From Streptomyces armeniacus (GTDB taxonomy: Bacteria > Actinomycetota > Actinomycetes > Streptomycetales > Streptomycetaceae): 64,000 nucleotides of DNA. Of the stretch, positions 62,579-64,000 are shown piece by piece; the stretch's first letter is position 1; every line of letters begins with the position of its first letter. The notes beneath the pieces were generated by a model. That model saw only the letters and a list, made by a program, of their open reading frames with translations, ran no database searches and was not told the origin of the DNA. A program made the position numbers and the translations under genes. The DNA lies in the NCBI RefSeq assembly GCF_003355155.1, contig NZ_CP031320.1, positions 6,322,287 to 6,386,286 of the forward strand, written 5' to 3'.

Positions 62579-64000
62579 CAGGACCGTCGCCCGACGCTTC
62601 CACGTCCGCCAGCAGCTCGCTGGCGAGATCGGCCAGTGTGCCTTCGCCAGGTAGGTACCACCGCGTCGTACCCTGCACCGCCGCGGGCTGTTCGACCCAT
62701 TTGGCTCTCTCCCAGATCTGCAGCACCAGTCCGGATGGCGAGTAGCGTCGGCCGTCCAGCGCCCAGATCAAGGGCTTGCGGGTGTCGTTGACCCAGGTGG
62801 CCAAATACCGCTCAGGACCCCCGCCGAGCCACGCGCTCACGGCATCCCGCTCCACGATGCCTGGACGGTAGATCAGTTGGGCACCGTCGTCGATGAGCCG
62901 GTGCTGGACGAGGAGGGGCACGGTGTTGGGACGCCGCCGACGATTCGGACGCGGCGGGGTGATAAGTCTTCTTCCAGCTCCGTGTCGCAGGGTCTGCAAG
63001 ACGTCAGAGACGAGGTGTCGGCAACTCTGCTCGTCGCGCAAGATCCGGGTGACGAAGGCGTGCTGGCCATAGCGAACGGCCAGGCTATCGGTGAGGGCGA
63101 CAAGGGTCTCGCCGGTCCGTTTCACGGCTCCGTGGCCGCGCGCATCCCAATCGTCCCCTGGCTCATCGATTCCGTCGCCGCCGATCAGCTGGAAGACCGC
63201 GTGGGCGACCAACAGTTCGGCTCGATCGGCAACCACGCGCTCGCGCCCTTCTAGACTGTCGGCCAGGATCGCCAGCTCGTCACGGACCTGGCGCAACAGA
63301 CTGACGGACCGCCAGATCTGCAACGCGCCCGGCCGGTTGTCGAAGAGCCGGGAGTAGAAGCCGCCCGAGGCGCTGCGCCACAGGACATCGCCGTCCGCCT
63401 GGTACCGGGCGAGCAGCGCGGCATTGGGGTAGGCACAGGTGAGGGCGAGCGCCGCCTCGGCCATGGTGCACCCTGCGGCCGGTGACGGCTCCGGGCTGCC
63501 GCGCTTGAGGACGTACGACTTGCCCAGCGACAAGGCTAGGTCCTGACGGATGAGCTCCTGCTGGGGATCTAGCGCGGCAAAGTCCTGCGCTTCGACGTGG
63601 TTCTGCGTGTTGGTCGCTCGTGTGATCCGCTGTGCCAGGTCGTTCGGGGCTCCGTCCAGGCAGATGAAGCGGACCGGAACGAGCGCTTCAGCGACCGCCC
63701 GCGGTTCCTGCTCGTAGGCCTGACGGGCAGCGGCCACCGTCTGAGCGCCGTTCACGACTCGTGCGTTGCCCAACTCCAGCCGAACCGGCTGGCCTTGAAA
63801 GGGTCGGGCGATATACGTAGTCCGGACAGAGTCGCACAACACCGTGATGCCGTTGTTGAGGTACCAGAATTCCTGCGGGGCGTTTAGCAGGCTATCAACC
63901 ATGGTCGCGTTGACGTCGGTCGCACCCAGCGCGAAGCGCACGTTCTGGTCAAAGAGCCGCGTGCCGTGCTGCTCATACCACCCGGCCAGTTCCTCGGCGC
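62568..64000 (-). CDS. AIPR-family (abortive infection) protein, 5' end beyond window
   Basis: At least 477 residues are visible; the reading frame continues past the window edge, so the start is not seen. HGTRLFDQNVRFALGATDVN, QEFWYLNNGITVLCDSV, GNARVVNGAQTVAAARQAYE and RITRATNTQNHVEAQDFAAL are the core of the AIPR family (abortive infection phage resistance). The C-terminal half is less conserved, with YLATWVNDTRKPLIWALDGR near the end. Family members are linked to phage resistance and nucleic-acid modification islands; the biochemical activity is not established. It is the upstream partner of the overlapping kinase gene. Confidence 0.88.
   Translation of the reverse strand, partial: AEELAGWYEQHGTRLFDQNVRFALGATDVNATMVDSLLNAPQEFWYLNNGITVLCDSVRTTYIARPFQGQPVRLELGNARVVNGAQTVAAARQAYEQEPRAVAEALVPVRFICLDGAPNDLAQRITRATNTQNHVEAQDFAALDPQQELIRQDLALSLGKSYVLKRGSPEPSPAAGCTMAEAALALTCAYPNAALLARYQADGDVLWRSASGGFYSRLFDNRPGALQIWRSVSLLRQVRDELAILADSLEGRERVVADRAELLVAHAVFQLIGGDGIDEPGDDWDARGHGAVKRTGETLVALTDSLAVRYGQHAFVTRILRDEQSCRHLVSDVLQTLRHGAGRRLITPPRPNRRRRPNTVPLLVQHRLIDDGAQLIYRPGIVERDAVSAWLGGGPERYLATWVNDTRKPLIWALDGRRYSPSGLVLQIWERAKWVEQPAAVQGTTRWYLPGEGTLADLASELLADVEASGDGPGVE

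Overview
The window is high-GC actinobacterial DNA, most likely Streptomyces. The gene order pyrG ... recN-nadK-tlyA, a desferrioxamine (des) locus, IdeR/DmdR-type iron boxes, a CebR-type LacI operator, GTG starts and 4-bp start/stop overlaps all fit that genus.

Left part (1-26.4 kb), mostly core-like. pyrG runs off the left edge. It is followed by a GH15 trehalase/glucoamylase-like enzyme, an FAD oxidoreductase, and a secreted beta-1,3-glucan module (GH64 and GH16) with a divergent LacI regulator and a perfect palindromic operator. Next come a glycosyltransferase, recN, a tandem intergenic repeat, nadK, tlyA and a small acidic protein. A siderophore ABC importer (ATPase plus two permeases) is divergent from a lipoprotein receptor and a siderophore-interacting reductase, across a perfect iron box. 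After a HAD phosphatase and a DUF1015 protein come desA, desB and desC behind a second iron box. desD is not there: DesC ends in an unrelated tail and the DNA drops into about 200 bp of AT-rich sequence. The right edge of that stretch carries 12 bases identical to the end of the Tn5/Nextera mosaic end, so a chimeric join must be excluded.

Middle (27.4-50.2 kb), accessory. A compact Tad/Flp pilus operon (SAF/CpaB, TadZ, TadA, TadB, TadC, a pilin, three TadE/G-like proteins) ends in a LysM-BTAD membrane regulator. An XRE, ImmA/IrrE protease, polytopic membrane protein and amidase operon follows. Then come HATPase/DUF397/Scr1-type regulatory genes, including a 49-aa membrane micropeptide with its own ribosome-binding site, several unknown proteins with dead serine-recombinase-like folds, and a decayed lanthipeptide locus (lanB and lanC fragments with several frameshifts).

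Right part (50.2-64 kb), island and defence-like. A type I-E-like CRISPR array of 35 repeats has no cas genes in the window, and its distal end is cut by an IS110-family remnant. A 3' tRNA-Phe fragment (attachment-site relic), a 763-aa membrane alpha/beta-hydrolase, a GntR/UTRA regulator and small proteins typical of actinomycete integrative elements follow; these include a coupled three-gene micro-operon ending in a 45-aa zinc-finger-like protein. The right edge holds a TPR regulator and an operon of an AIPR-family (abortive infection) protein overlapping a Ser/Thr kinase. This pair, with the membrane hydrolase, is the best candidate for an undescribed defence system.
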